In this document: positions 42,924-51,974 of the stretch, piece after piece
Layout of the letters: every line of letters begins with the position of its first letter
Numbering within the stretch: the stretch's first letter is position 1
NCBI RefSeq assembly: GCF_040655075.1
Contig: NZ_JBFAJC010000027.1
Span: 68,924 to 132,923 of the forward strand
Reading direction: 5' to 3'
Length of the DNA stretch: 64,000 nucleotides
Source: Actinoallomurus sp040655075
Lineage (GTDB): Bacteria; Actinomycetota; Actinomycetes; Streptosporangiales; Streptosporangiaceae
Program-made: the position numbers and the translations under genes
Notes under the pieces: generated by a model
The model's database searches: none
What the model was told of the DNA's origin: nothing
Seen by the model: only the letters and a program-made list of their open reading frames with translations

Positions 42924-43586
42924 GTGCGGATCCTGATCGCTGAGGATGAAGTGCTGTTGGCACGAACACTGGCCGCCGGGCTGCGTCGGCACGCTATGGC
43001 GGTGGACGTGGCCACGGATGGGGCCGGGACGCTGGAACGGCTCGCGGTCACCGCTTACGACGTGCTCATCCTCGACCGCGACCTGCCCGTCGTGCACGGG
43101 GACGAGGTGTGCCGGAGGCTGGTCGCGGAAGACTCCCCGTGTCGCATCTTGATGCTGACGGCGGCGCGCACACTCGATGACACCGTCGCCGGGTTCGGTC
43201 TCGGCGCCGACGACTACCTGACCAAGCCGTTCCGGCTTCCCGAACTGGTCGCCCGGGTACGGGCGTTGCAGCGTCGTTCCGCGCAGGCCCGCCCGCTGGT
43301 ACTGACCGCCGCCGGGATACGACTCGACCCGCACACCAAGCAGGTCACCCGCGACGGCCGGGAGATCCGCCTGGCTCGGAAGGAGTTCGCCGTGCTGGAG
43401 ATCCTCCTGGCCGCCCAGGGCGGCGTGGTCAGCGCCGAACACCTGCTGGAGAAGGCATGGGACGAGCACGCCGACCCATTCACCAACGCGGTCCGGATCA
43501 CCATTCACGCACTGCGGCGAAAACTCGGCGATCCGCCGGTGATCCATACCGAGATCGGCATCGGCTACCGGCTGGCTCCGCGATGA
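42924..43586 (+). CDS. OmpR-family response regulator
   Basis: The 220-residue protein has a receiver domain (acidic pocket EDE, phosphoacceptor Asp51 in LILDRDLP, Lys in YLTKPFRLPEL) and a C-terminal winged helix (from AGIRLDPHTKQVTRDGR to VRITIHALRRKLGD). The GTG at 42924 is chosen because homologues begin at VRILIAEDE and AAGGA lies upstream. The stop overlaps the kinase start by ATGA. It should bind DNA near the divergent secreted-protein gene or its own promoter. Confidence 0.92.
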   Translation: MRILIAEDEVLLARTLAAGLRRHAMAVDVATDGAGTLERLAVTAYDVLILDRDLPVVHGDEVCRRLVAEDSPCRILMLTAARTLDDTVAGFGLGADDYLTKPFRLPELVARVRALQRRSAQARPLVLTAAGIRLDPHTKQVTRDGREIRLARKEFAVLEILLAAQGGVVSAEHLLEKAWDEHADPFTNAVRITIHALRRKLGDPPVIHTEIGIGYRLAPR

Positions 43587-44752
43587 CCGCCGCGCCCCGG
43601 CCGCCCCGGCTGACGATCCGTGTCCGGCTCACGCTGTTGTACGGTGCCACCTTCGCTGCGGCCCTCACCGCGGCATTGGGTGCGATTTATGTGATTATGT
43701 CCGAACTGGTCACCCCGGCAGTCGCCGCGCGACCGACCGTGCCGCTCGGCTCCCCGTCCCCCATGCCGGCGCAGCCTCTCCGAGACGCCCCGCAGCCGCT
43801 CGACAGTCTGCTGCGCATCTCCGGACTGGTGTTGGTGATGTGCTCGCTGGGCGGGGTCGCCATCGGGTGGATCGTGGCCGGCCGAATGCTGGCCCCCATC
43901 CGCCGCGTCACCACCACGGCAGCCAGGATCGCCGCCGGTCACCTCCATGAGCGTGTCGCTCTCCCCGGCCCCGACGACGAGGTCAAGGAACTGGCCGACA
44001 CCTTCGACGACATGCTGTCCCGCCTGCAGTCCGCCTTCGACGGTCACCGGAACTTCGCCGCCAACGCCTCGCACGAGCTGCTCACCCCGCTGGCCACGAG
44101 TCAGGCGCTCATCGACGTGGCGGCCGCCACCCCCTCGGACTGTGACGTGCCCACCCTGCTCGCCGACCTGACAGAGGTGAACGTGCGAAGCGAGCAGATC
44201 GTCGGCGCACTGCTCGACCTGGCCCGGGCCGAGCGCGGCATCGGATCCCCGAGAACCGTTGATCTGGCGGACTTCGTCCGTGATGCGATTGCCATGACCT
44301 TGGACGAGGCGTCCCGAAGGGACGTGTCGGTACTCTCCCGGCTGGACAATGCGCTCGTCATCGGTGATCCCATCCTGCTGCGCCAGCTCGCCACCAATCT
44401 GATGACCAACGCGATCCGGCACAACAACCCCGGCGGCGAGGTCACGGTCACCGTCGCCACCGACCGTGGCCACGCCGTGATGACCGTCAGCAACACCGGT
44501 CCCCGGGTGGCACCCGATCAGGTGGCGCGGCTGTTCGAGCCCTTCGCACGCCTCGGCGGCCGGGCCCGCCACAAGGACGGCGATGCTCAGAACGGCGGGC
44601 ATGGACTGGGCCTTGCGATCGTCCAGGCGGTGACCACCGCGCACCACGGCACGCTCGCCGTGACCGCGAATCCCACCGGCGGCTTGACCATCGACATCAG
44701 CCTGCCGCTCGCCGTTGATACCGCGGATTTTGACCGCAGAGCCACCCGATGA
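43583..44752 (+). CDS. Sensor histidine kinase
   Basis: The 389-residue protein has two membrane helices (about 15-40 and 80-100) framing a short extracellular loop rich in Pro, a HAMP linker, the phosphoacceptor His164 in NASHELLTPLA, and a HATPase domain with N-box NLMTNAIRHN and G-box GGHGLGLAIVQ. The small sensor loop suggests membrane or small-ligand sensing. ATG overlaps the regulator stop. Transcription ends at a strong hairpin shared with the convergent acetyltransferase gene. Confidence 0.92.
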   Translation: MTAAPRPPRLTIRVRLTLLYGATFAAALTAALGAIYVIMSELVTPAVAARPTVPLGSPSPMPAQPLRDAPQPLDSLLRISGLVLVMCSLGGVAIGWIVAGRMLAPIRRVTTTAARIAAGHLHERVALPGPDDEVKELADTFDDMLSRLQSAFDGHRNFAANASHELLTPLATSQALIDVAAATPSDCDVPTLLADLTEVNVRSEQIVGALLDLARAERGIGSPRTVDLADFVRDAIAMTLDEASRRDVSVLSRLDNALVIGDPILLRQLATNLMTNAIRHNNPGGEVTVTVATDRGHAVMTVSNTGPRVAPDQVARLFEPFARLGGRARHKDGDAQNGGHGLGLAIVQAVTTAHHGTLAVTANPTGGLTIDISLPLAVDTADFDRRATR

Positions 44753-44852
44753 CCATCCCGGTCGCGTGTGCCGTTCCTCCGGCCGATCGAAGAAGGAGTC
44801 TCGAAGATCCGCGGGTGGCATCTGCCGTGCCTTCTGCACGTCCGCAGCGGGG

Positions 44853-44887
44853 CCGGGATCGGCCGTGGCGAGCACGGCCGATCCCGG
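44853..44887. terminator. Bidirectional hairpin terminator
   Basis: CCGGGATCGGCCGTG pairs with CACGGCCGATCCCGG (15 bp) around a 5-base loop, between the convergent histidine kinase and acetyltransferase genes. A copy of the same hairpin is found at 50462-50496. Confidence 0.8.
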
Positions 44888-44895
44888 TCGGTCAT

Positions 44896-45408
44896 CTACT
44901 GCGCGAGGGGCGTGGTGATGTGGAACCGAATGGTCTCCTCGTCCACGCTCCGGCGTTGGAAACCGCACTTCTCCAGCACGCGGACCGAGGCGGGATTGGT
45001 CGGTTCCACACCGGCGGACACCGTGTGGACCCCTGGTGCGGTGAGGGCGCGTTCCACCATCGCGCGGGTGGCCTCGGTCGCGTAGCCGCGGCCGTGGCGC
45101 GAATCCACGACGCCGTAGCCGATTTCGAGAATCCCGTCGCTGGGCGGCCAGAACAGGCCGATCGAGCCGACGACCAGGCCGCTGTCGCGTTCGATGATCA
45201 GGTGGTGTCCGAACTCGCCCAGCGTGTCGTCGGGGTGTTCGGAGATGAAGCCGGCGATCACGCGATCGCCTTCGGCGGGGAAGTCATCGGCCCAGTACGC
45301 CGAGCGGGCACCGTTGACGACGGCGGTCACCTCATCGGCCGACCATGTCCGCAGGATGAGGCGGTCGGTGGTCAGCTCGGAATCGGTCGAAGAAAAGAAG
45401 GAAGACAC
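44896..45408 (-). CDS. GNAT-family N-acetyltransferase (RimJ/RimL type)
   Basis: The 170-residue enzyme starts SELTTDRLILRTWS, typical for RimJ/RimL-like acetyltransferases, and has VGSIGLFW, IGYGVVDSRHGRGYATEATRAM (acetyl-CoA loop RGYATEA) and NPASVRVLEKCGFQRRSVD. It transfers acetyl from acetyl-CoA to an amine of unknown identity. GTG 45408 is preferred with AGGAG 7 bp upstream, though the frame is open to 45477. A truncated second copy lies at 50504-50716. Confidence 0.88.
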   Translation of the reverse strand: MSSFFSSTDSELTTDRLILRTWSADEVTAVVNGARSAYWADDFPAEGDRVIAGFISEHPDDTLGEFGHHLIIERDSGLVVGSIGLFWPPSDGILEIGYGVVDSRHGRGYATEATRAMVERALTAPGVHTVSAGVEPTNPASVRVLEKCGFQRRSVDEETIRFHITTPLAQ

Positions 45409-45835
45409 GAGAGAACTCCTGGTCGCTGGAAACGACCCGGGCCGCGAACTAGCCTCACGCGGACCGGATGAGGGCACGCTGAACAGGGCTGCTGGCAGCC
45501 ATATTCATCAGCCTCCTGGCATCCGGCCGTACGCGTATCTCGCATCGACGGCGACCGTACCAAGATCTCATCTGTCCGGACAACGCGAGAAAGTGACTTC
45601 CGGGCGGGACCCCCGGCCCGAAGCGGGCCCAGACCGCCTCGCCGGCCCGGGTTGGCCGATCTCGACCGGGCGCGCAGGGCTCGCTGGTTCCATTGGCCGC
45701 ACTGTGCGGGTGAGTGTCACCGCCGCGATTCCTTTTCCGATGCCAGAAGGTCTACCTGTTGTGGGCCAAGGACCTTCCGCGACTGCAGGGGGCGAGGCCT
45801 GATTCGCCGAGAACTGCGAGAGAGGATCGTAAACG
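45409..45835. other. Intergenic stretch, nothing recognised
   Basis: This divergent gap between the acetyltransferase and DinB-like genes must hold both promoters, but no clear -10/-35 pair, palindrome or gene was found. Confidence 0.4.
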
Positions 45836-46417
45836 GTGGAGAGTAAGCAAGATCCCGTGCCTACCCGGCAGCTGAGCCGGGCCTTCGCCAGCACCCGGGT
45901 CGTGCTGGCCAAGGTCGGCCCCGACCAGTTGGATACTGCGACGCCGTGCGTGTCATGGGACGTGCGCGCGCTGATCAACCATTTCGTCGGCTCGGCCCGG
46001 TGGGGGGCCTCCGCCGCCATGGGTGCGGGTTATGAGATCACCGACGAGGACTATGGGGCTGGCGACTTCCTTGCCAGTTACGACGACAGCATCAAGGTTG
46101 CGCTGGCAGCTTTCGGGTCCGCCGGCGTTCTGGAGAAGACGATCGAACTGGCGTTCGGTGAGTTCTCCGGTGCGGACCTGATGGGCATGGTCGCCAGGGA
46201 CCAGTTCACCCATGGATGGGACCTTGCCCGCGCCATCGGGTACCACACCGACCTGGATCCCGAACTCGCCGACGAACTACTCATCCAGGCCCGGGTCGAG
46301 ATCCTCGACGCCTACCGTGGACCTGAAGGAGAGGCCATCTTCGGGCCCATCGTCGAGGCTCCTGCCAGCGCGTGCCCGGCCGACCGGCTGGCCGCCTTCC
46401 TCGGCCGCTCTATATGA
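45836..46417 (+). CDS. TIGR03086/DinB-like metal-binding protein (mycothiol-dependent type)
   Basis: The 193-residue protein resembles TIGR03086 and the maleylpyruvate isomerase N-terminal domain: TPCVSWDVRALINHFVG near residue 40 with a metal-ligand His, and RDQFTHGWDLARAIG with the second His-containing motif. These proteins bind a divalent metal and use mycothiol. Substrate unknown. GTG start, with AGGA 9 bp upstream. It lies 19 bp before the SigX5-type sigma gene and is likely cotranscribed. Confidence 0.85.
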   Translation: MESKQDPVPTRQLSRAFASTRVVLAKVGPDQLDTATPCVSWDVRALINHFVGSARWGASAAMGAGYEITDEDYGAGDFLASYDDSIKVALAAFGSAGVLEKTIELAFGEFSGADLMGMVARDQFTHGWDLARAIGYHTDLDPELADELLIQARVEILDAYRGPEGEAIFGPIVEAPASACPADRLAAFLGRSI

Positions 46418-46436
46418 CCGAGAGTAGTTTTGACCT

Positions 46437-47450
46437 GTGGCGGATCTGACCAGGAAACCGTCGTTCCCTGACAGTGAGGCGTTCGTCAGGGACACCGAGC
46501 CGTTCCGGCGGGAGCTGCTGGCGCATTGCTACCGCATGCTCGGCTCGGTGGACGACGCCACAGATGTGGTCCAGGAGACATATCTGCGTGCCTGGCGTTC
46601 CTACGGCGCGTTCGAGGGCCGGTCATCGGTGCGTACCTGGCTCTACCAGATCGCCACCAACGTCTGCCTGACCGCGCTGGGGCATCACAGCCGGCGTGTG
46701 CTGCCTTCCGGCCTCGGCGGTCCGGAACCAGACCCCGAGGCCGCCCCGGAACCGGCCGGACCCGATATCAGCTGGCTTCAGCCGGTTCCCGACGTACTCG
46801 TCAGCCCAGACAAGGCCGACCCCGCGTCCATCGTCCTCGCGCGCGAGGACCTGCGGCTGGCGCTGGTTGCCAGCCTCCAGTACCTGTCCGGTACGCAACG
46901 GGCCGTGCTCATTTTGCGGGATGTGTTGTCTTTTCCCGCCGCCGAGGTCGCCGTCATACTCGGCACCACCACAGCGGCAGTCAAGAGCACGCTGCAACGC
47001 GCCCGCGCCCGGCTCCGGGACCTGGCCCCTGCGGCTGACGAAATCACCCAGCCCACCGAGCCGGGAGCCCGTGCGCTGCTCGACCAGTACATCGCGGCCT
47101 TCCAGAACGCCGACGCGTCGGCCCTGGAACGGCTGCTGTGCCGGGATGCCACCCTGGAGGCGACGCCCTTCAAGACCTGGTTCGCCGGCTGCAAGACCTG
47201 CGTGCCCTATCTCCGTACCCGGGTTCTGGGATCGCCCGGTGATTGGCTCATGCTGCCAACGAGCGCCAACGGGCAGCCCGCCGCGGTGGCCTACGCCCGT
47301 GATCGACACGGCACCTACCAGGCGTACGGAATAGTGGCGCTCACCGTCACCAGCGCAGGCATCAGTCAAATCTTCTCATTCCACCAACCCGGCCTGGCCG
47401 CTACATTCGGCTTCCCGCCGACAGCCGTCCCTCCGATCGGCGTCCGCTAG
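46437..47450 (+). CDS. SigX5-type ECF sigma factor with C-terminal SnoaL-like domain (TIGR02960)
   Basis: The 337-residue protein has region 2 (FRRELLAHCYRMLGS, VVQETYLRAWRSY), the family hallmark LPSGLGGPEPDPE, region 4 (LSGTQRAVLILRDVLSF, then TTAAVKSTLQRARARL) and an NTF2/SnoaL-like C-terminal domain from about 210 (ARALLDQYIAAFQNADA). Such C-terminal domains regulate sigma activity in place of an anti-sigma factor. The GTG start lies close behind the DinB-like gene, which may be its target or partner. Confidence 0.9.
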   Translation: MADLTRKPSFPDSEAFVRDTEPFRRELLAHCYRMLGSVDDATDVVQETYLRAWRSYGAFEGRSSVRTWLYQIATNVCLTALGHHSRRVLPSGLGGPEPDPEAAPEPAGPDISWLQPVPDVLVSPDKADPASIVLAREDLRLALVASLQYLSGTQRAVLILRDVLSFPAAEVAVILGTTTAAVKSTLQRARARLRDLAPAADEITQPTEPGARALLDQYIAAFQNADASALERLLCRDATLEATPFKTWFAGCKTCVPYLRTRVLGSPGDWLMLPTSANGQPAAVAYARDRHGTYQAYGIVALTVTSAGISQIFSFHQPGLAATFGFPPTAVPPIGVR

Positions 47451-47634
47451 TGTCCCGTAACTGAAGATTGTTTACTTTGGCCGAGCGCATCTGTTCGATC
47501 AGGAACCTGGCACGTACGGCAGCTTTGTCCTCGTTCTCGCCTTGACGGACTAATTTGGCGAGCGGCACCACCGGTCCGGCTCAATGACTCGGCACGCTAG
47601 CACTGCACGATCCAGAACTGGGCTTGTGTGGCCC

Positions 47635-48345
47635 TCAACGGTAAGCCTGTCGTCCGTGCGTCGACGCATTCGCGATGCGTTCGCCGAGCAGTAGTGCAGC
47701 GACCGACTCCGGGGCCTCATGCATTGCGTCGTGGCCGGTTGGGAGGTCGTGGACCTGCCACTCGGGATCGGCTTGGAGCCGGGTGCGGAGTTCAGCGAAC
47801 GGCGTCCGGTCTTCCCATCCCGAGCAGTAGATGAACTCCCGGCGCGGGACCTGGGCGAGCGTGCCTGTGAGCCGGATCGTTTGCAGGAACGAGGCGAGGG
47901 GATGGGGACGGCGGCGGGGATCGCCGCCGTCCGGCGGTCGGACGGCGTAGCCGGTGGTCGCAGCGCCGGCGGCGAACGCTTGTCGGTAGCGCTCGGTCGT
48001 TGACGACCAGCACGACTCGCCATCGCGCGGTACGTAGGCGTCGAGATGCACCAGTCGTGAGATCCGGCCGTCGGCGCGATCGGCGGCGGCGGCGATCACC
48101 ATCCCGCCGTAGCTGTGGCCGACCAGCGTCGCGCTGGTGATGTGGGCGCGATCGAGGAGCCGCAATACGTCGTCGGCGTGCGTGTCGAGGTTGGCGGTCG
48201 CGACCGTCGCGTTGTCGTCGTCCGGCCGCAGACCGGTCAGGGTCAGGGCGTGAACGGCATGACCGGCACGCTCCAGCAGCGGAACCACCGCCTCAAACGA
48301 CCAGGAGCCGTGCCAACCGCCGGGCACGAGGACGAACGTCGCCAC
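47635..48345 (-). CDS. Alpha/beta hydrolase
   Basis: The 236-residue enzyme begins ATFVLVPGGWHGSWSFEAVV, has the nucleophile motif VGHSYGG with Ser78, and a late LPTGHDAMHEAPE with the catalytic His. It resembles small esterase/hydroxynitrile-lyase-like hydrolases (SABP2 or EstA type). GTG 48345 follows AAGGAG at 6 bp. It is divergent from an AraC regulator, which may control it. Confidence 0.88.
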   Translation of the reverse strand: MATFVLVPGGWHGSWSFEAVVPLLERAGHAVHALTLTGLRPDDDNATVATANLDTHADDVLRLLDRAHITSATLVGHSYGGMVIAAAADRADGRISRLVHLDAYVPRDGESCWSSTTERYRQAFAAGAATTGYAVRPPDGGDPRRRPHPLASFLQTIRLTGTLAQVPRREFIYCSGWEDRTPFAELRTRLQADPEWQVHDLPTGHDAMHEAPESVAALLLGERIANASTHGRQAYR

Positions 48346-48498
48346 GCGTTTCTCCTTCTCTCTCAAGCCGCGGCATCGAGGCACGCTGCCTCGATGACGT
48401 GTGGTTCGGTCGGGCGCTCTGCGCGGCTGAAGACCACTCCGCATGGAGGCAGTGTCGCCAGATCAAGGTGTGGCTTGCCACCGATAAGATGCCAACTG

Positions 48499-49344
48499 AT
48501 GCCTGTTCGCGGCCAATCTCGCCTGATCGCCGGTGCGACGTCACATGTGTGGCCGTCCGGCGGACGCCACCTGTGGCCATCCGGCGAAACAAGCGCGGTG
48601 CAGTCGCACGCACGGGGACACCTGGTATACGCAGCCAGCGGCGTCTTGGCACTTCACACCGAGCGCGGCACGTCGATCGTTCCCGCCAACCGGGTCGCCT
48701 GGACCCCCGCCGAGTTCACGCACTACCACCGCGCCCACGGCGACACCGATATGCGGATCGTCTTTCTCACGCCATCCCTCGCCCGGCTCATACCAGACCA
48801 TCCCGCCGTGTTCCTGGCCTCCGACCTCGCCCGCGAGGTCCTGCTCGCCCTGACCGGCCCCCGCAACTACGACGACGCCGTGCCTGGCTACAGCCGCTCC
48901 GCGCGCTCTCGCCTCCTTCGAGTCCTGGTCGATGAACTCCGCGAAGCACACGAACAGCCACTGCACCTGCCGGAGCCGCGGGACGACCGACTGCAGGCCA
49001 TTGCCCGGATGCTGTACGAGAAGCCGGCGGACAACGCCACGCTGGCCGAACTCGGGAAGACGATCGGAGCCAGCACCCGCACCCTCAGCCGGCTGTTCCG
49101 CAACGAACTCGGCATGACCTTCTATGAGTGGCGCACACAGCTACGCATCCACCACGCGCTCGTGCTCCTCGCCGACGGCCACGACACCACCCAAACCGCC
49201 TACGCCTGCGGATGGGCCAACCCCAGCGGCTTCATCGCAGCGTTCACCAACATCATCGGAACGACCCCGGGCCGCTACCGAACCGGTCGCCAGACCAACG
49301 CCCGCGCGTCTCAACTCCCGACGGTGGTCAAGTCCTCGGGGTGA
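48499..49344 (+). CDS. AraC-family transcriptional regulator
   Basis: The 281-residue protein has an N-terminal cupin-like sensor (from about 20, ARGHLVYAASGVLALHTERG) and a C-terminal AraC DNA-binding domain with LAELGKTIGASTRTLSRLF and CGWANPSGFIAAFTNIIGTT (key part GFIAAF, then PGRYR). TAAGAT ends 8 bp before the ATG at 48499, so the mRNA may be leaderless. It is divergent from the hydrolase gene across 153 bp and is its likely regulator. Confidence 0.9.
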   Translation: MPVRGQSRLIAGATSHVWPSGGRHLWPSGETSAVQSHARGHLVYAASGVLALHTERGTSIVPANRVAWTPAEFTHYHRAHGDTDMRIVFLTPSLARLIPDHPAVFLASDLAREVLLALTGPRNYDDAVPGYSRSARSRLLRVLVDELREAHEQPLHLPEPRDDRLQAIARMLYEKPADNATLAELGKTIGASTRTLSRLFRNELGMTFYEWRTQLRIHHALVLLADGHDTTQTAYACGWANPSGFIAAFTNIIGTTPGRYRTGRQTNARASQLPTVVKSSG

Positions 49345-49836
49345 TTCGTACTCGCACCCAGGCCGATGTGGTCCGCGATCGGACAGGAGATGACCCCCGC
49401 GCGCCTCGCGATTCCCGCACAACTACAGCGGCGGCACCAACCATCGGCTTGACCACGCGACAAGCCAGGGCCACACGTCAGGCCCAAAGCGTTGCCCCCC
49501 GACGACCGAACCGAGACTCGTCGAGCCGGGCGACCAGCCGGCAACGTCTACACCCTCGACTGCGAAGAGCCCTTAAACGCGACTTCGCCCCCAGATCAGC
49601 CATTCGCCCGTGGATCAGTTACATATCATGTAATCGGGACGGATAACGGGACTATTTTCCGTCCAGGGCGGCTGCCTTCGTTCTGCGCCGTGCCCTCAGG
49701 CGATAATTTTCCCGTCTGAGGGCACAGTGCAGAATAAAGCCCCGTCGCCCGCTAGCGACATTCAGGCGTTATGTCGGGTCTTGCCGTCTCTATCTCACGC
49801 GATGGAAGGGCCTCAGAACCTGCCTCGCAGCGGCCT
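49345..49836. other. Non-coding stretch with a hairpin
   Basis: No convincing gene. At 49690-49725 GTGCCCTCAG pairs perfectly with CTGAGGGCAC around a 16-base AT-rich loop; a terminator for the AraC gene is unlikely at this distance, so its role is open. The section 49610-49720 is less GC-rich than its surroundings. Confidence 0.5.
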
Positions 49837-50243
49837 TCAGTGAACGCGCGCGTCGTCGCCATCGATCACAAGGACGTGTCCGTCGCGTAGCGCCTGGTGC
49901 GGAACGCCGTGCGCGCGGTATGACGCCGCGACCGCGTTCAGCGCCTCGGACTCGGGATGACCAGGCGAGTCGACGTGCGGAACGATGGCGTGGGCGAGTA
50001 CTCCCAGCCCGGTCCAGATCACCGGTTCGCCGTAGGTGTCGGGCACGACCTGAGGATCGTCACAATGCTCGAGACCGCGCAGACTCGGGGCGAGCGTGCA
50101 GGCTCCGGCGCTGTACCCGGCGTACACCAGCGCATCCTGGCGCAGCAGCGAGGTCAGAGCGGTGTCCGCGCCGCTGCGGGCGAGCGCGTGGCGGAGCATG
50201 AAGACGTTCCCGCCTCGCACCCACACGGCGGGTACATGCGCAT
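49837..50243 (-). pseudogene. Decayed peptidase E copy
   Basis: From VWVRGGNVFMLRHAL to the C-terminus (ending GDDARVH) this is a close copy of the pepE gene at 41691, including the GYSAGA nucleophile. The first codons (MRMY, 50243) are also kept, but about 80 codons between MRMY and PSVWV are gone, and the reading frame shifts at the joint near 50233. No active enzyme is expected. Confidence 0.88.
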
Positions 50244-50461
50244 CAGCGGGCGGTCCCTTCCCTGTCGTGGTCATTGGTTCGGGTCGGGCAGCAAGGCGTC
50301 GGCGTCGAGCGGCCATATGGCGGTCCGGAGCCGGTAGACGAAGTGATCGAGGTCCACCGGCCTTGTCTACGGTCTGTTGCTCCGTCCACGCAACCGGAAA
50401 GGGCGCGACTGGGGACCGGCGATGGGCGCTTTCGCTGTGCCTTACGCGCGTCCGCAGCGGG

Positions 50462-50496
50462 CCGGGATCGGCCGTTGCGGGCACGGCCGATCCCGG
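50462..50496. terminator. Hairpin terminator (copy of 44853-44887)
   Basis: CCGGGATCGGCCGT pairs with ACGGCCGATCCCGG around 7 bases. It sits just beyond the truncated acetyltransferase copy, as in the original locus. Confidence 0.7.
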
Positions 50497-50503
50497 TCGG
50501 TCA

Positions 50504-50716
50504 TTACCGCGTGAGGGGCGTGGTGATGCGGAACCGGGCGGTCTCCTCGTCCACGCTCCAGCGTTGGAAACCGCACTTTTCCAGTACGCGGACCGAGGCG
50601 GGATTGGTCGGTTCCACACCGGCGGACACCGTGTGGACCCCTGGTGCGGTGAGGGCGAATGCCACCATCGCGCGGGTGGCCTCGGTCGTGTAGCCGCGGC
50701 CGCGGCGCGAATCCAC
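50504..50716 (-). pseudogene. Truncated GNAT acetyltransferase copy
   Basis: The last 70 residues (VDSRRGRGYTTEATRAM to the end) match the acetyltransferase at 44896-45408 closely. The N-terminal 100 residues are absent: homology breaks off at 50716, where a different plus-strand gene begins. The acetyl-CoA fold is incomplete, so it is non-functional. Confidence 0.88.
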
Positions 50717-51390
50717 CGCGAGTCACGGCGACCGGTGCGCCGGAAGGATGGACGCGCACCGGGGACGGCGACGCCTGCCCTGCCTGCAGCGCGGGCACCG
50801 GGCCCGTTTTCGACGAGGGGCCGTGTCCGCGGTGCCACGGCATATGTGTGCTGCGCGGTGACCCGCCGGAGCGTGGGCAGTGCGTCTACTGCCACTACTG
50901 GATGACCCAGGCCGACTACGACCTGACCGACGACGGCGGTACGGTCGCGGAGGTCCAGAGTCCGGACCTGCCGGATCCGCGCGTGCTCGCCATTCTCCTG
51001 ATGCGCAACAACGCCGAGTCGTTCCGCGTCCAGCGTGCCCTGCTCGAACCGCTCATCGAGGCGATCGCCGCCGGTGGCCACCACACCTCCGCCGGGCAAC
51101 TCGTCCTCGACTCCATGGTGACCGAACTCGCGCGGTGGGCCAATCAGGCGATCAGCGCCGGCATCGACGCCCTGCCCTTCCTCGACCTCTCGTACGACGA
51201 GGTCTGGGCGAAGCTGCTCGGCGACGGCGCGGACTTCTCCGGTCTCCCGGGGTGGCTCGTTCCGGGCTCTGCAGAAGAGGGCCAGGCCGACGAGGAACTG
51301 TGCGGCGGTTGCGGCGCGCCCGATCACTGCCTGACCGCCGGTTGCCTGCGAGACGCCGTCGCCGACCGCTCTGCCACCGAGCAGGAGTGA
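50659..51390 (+). CDS. Zinc-ribbon protein of unknown function, 5' end uncertain
   Basis: From about 50720 the frame codes for a Cys-rich protein: ACPACSAGTGPVF, PCPRCHGICV and QCVYCHYW give several CxxC pairs in the first 70 residues, suggesting one or two zinc ribbons; a further CGGCGAPDHCLTAGC lies near the C-terminus. The helical middle (FRVQRALLEPLIEAIA) is unrecognised. The only in-frame ATG (50659) lies inside the antisense acetyltransferase remnant, and none of the usual starts occurs where homology should begin, so the true start was probably lost at the duplication joint. Confidence 0.6.
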   Translation: MPPSRGWPRSCSRGRGANPPRVTATGAPEGWTRTGDGDACPACSAGTGPVFDEGPCPRCHGICVLRGDPPERGQCVYCHYWMTQADYDLTDDGGTVAEVQSPDLPDPRVLAILLMRNNAESFRVQRALLEPLIEAIAAGGHHTSAGQLVLDSMVTELARWANQAISAGIDALPFLDLSYDEVWAKLLGDGADFSGLPGWLVPGSAEEGQADEELCGGCGAPDHCLTAGCLRDAVADRSATEQE

Positions 51391-51584
51391 GGACCGCAGC
51401 CACCTGATATCGAACGCGGTCCTCCGCGCGGCGGAGGCGCGGCGCGTCGATGGTTGCGTCTGGCCCTGACGATCGGCCTGCCGGCGGACACGGGGTTCGT
51501 CGTGACGAAGGACGCGGTGGCCAGTCCTGCCTTCTAGCGTCATTACCGCTGCTGACAGCGGCATTGACCAACTTGGGAGGCGCC

Positions 51585-51848
51585 ATGGTTGGGAAGCGGG
51601 CTCGGGAGGTCTACGAACGGAGCATCGAGCCGCTCGGCCCGGACCATACCTACGACGCGGGCACGGCGGTGGACCTTCCACGTCCCCGGGTGGACGGGTA
51701 CCCGCAGTTCCCGTCCGAATGGTCCCTCGCCGACACGACGGAGCTGAACCAGAGCCGGGCCGCTGCGGCGGGGGACCTCGTGAGCACCCCCTTCGGCCGG
51801 CGCTGCTCGGAGGGAGGTTGCTCCGGCCCGCCCAGCTCGCCGAGATGA
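51585..51848 (+). CDS. Hypothetical protein
   Basis: The frame codes for 87 residues starting MVGKRAREVYERSIEPLGPD with GGGAGG 4 bp before the ATG. The C-terminal 15 residues (SEGGCSGPPSSPR) look low in quality, and the frame may be shortened by mutation. No family recognised. The 194 bp before it show nothing. Confidence 0.5.
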   Translation: MVGKRAREVYERSIEPLGPDHTYDAGTAVDLPRPRVDGYPQFPSEWSLADTTELNQSRAAAAGDLVSTPFGRRCSEGGCSGPPSSPR

Positions 51849-51974
51849 CCGAGCACGCGGTGCCCGCCAAGACCCCCGGTGGGACACCGACCCCCGGGGT
51901 ACGGGTACGGCCTCGGCATCGCCTGGCGCTCCATCGCCCCGGCGAAGGAGGCGTGGCGATTCTGAGCTTCCCGG

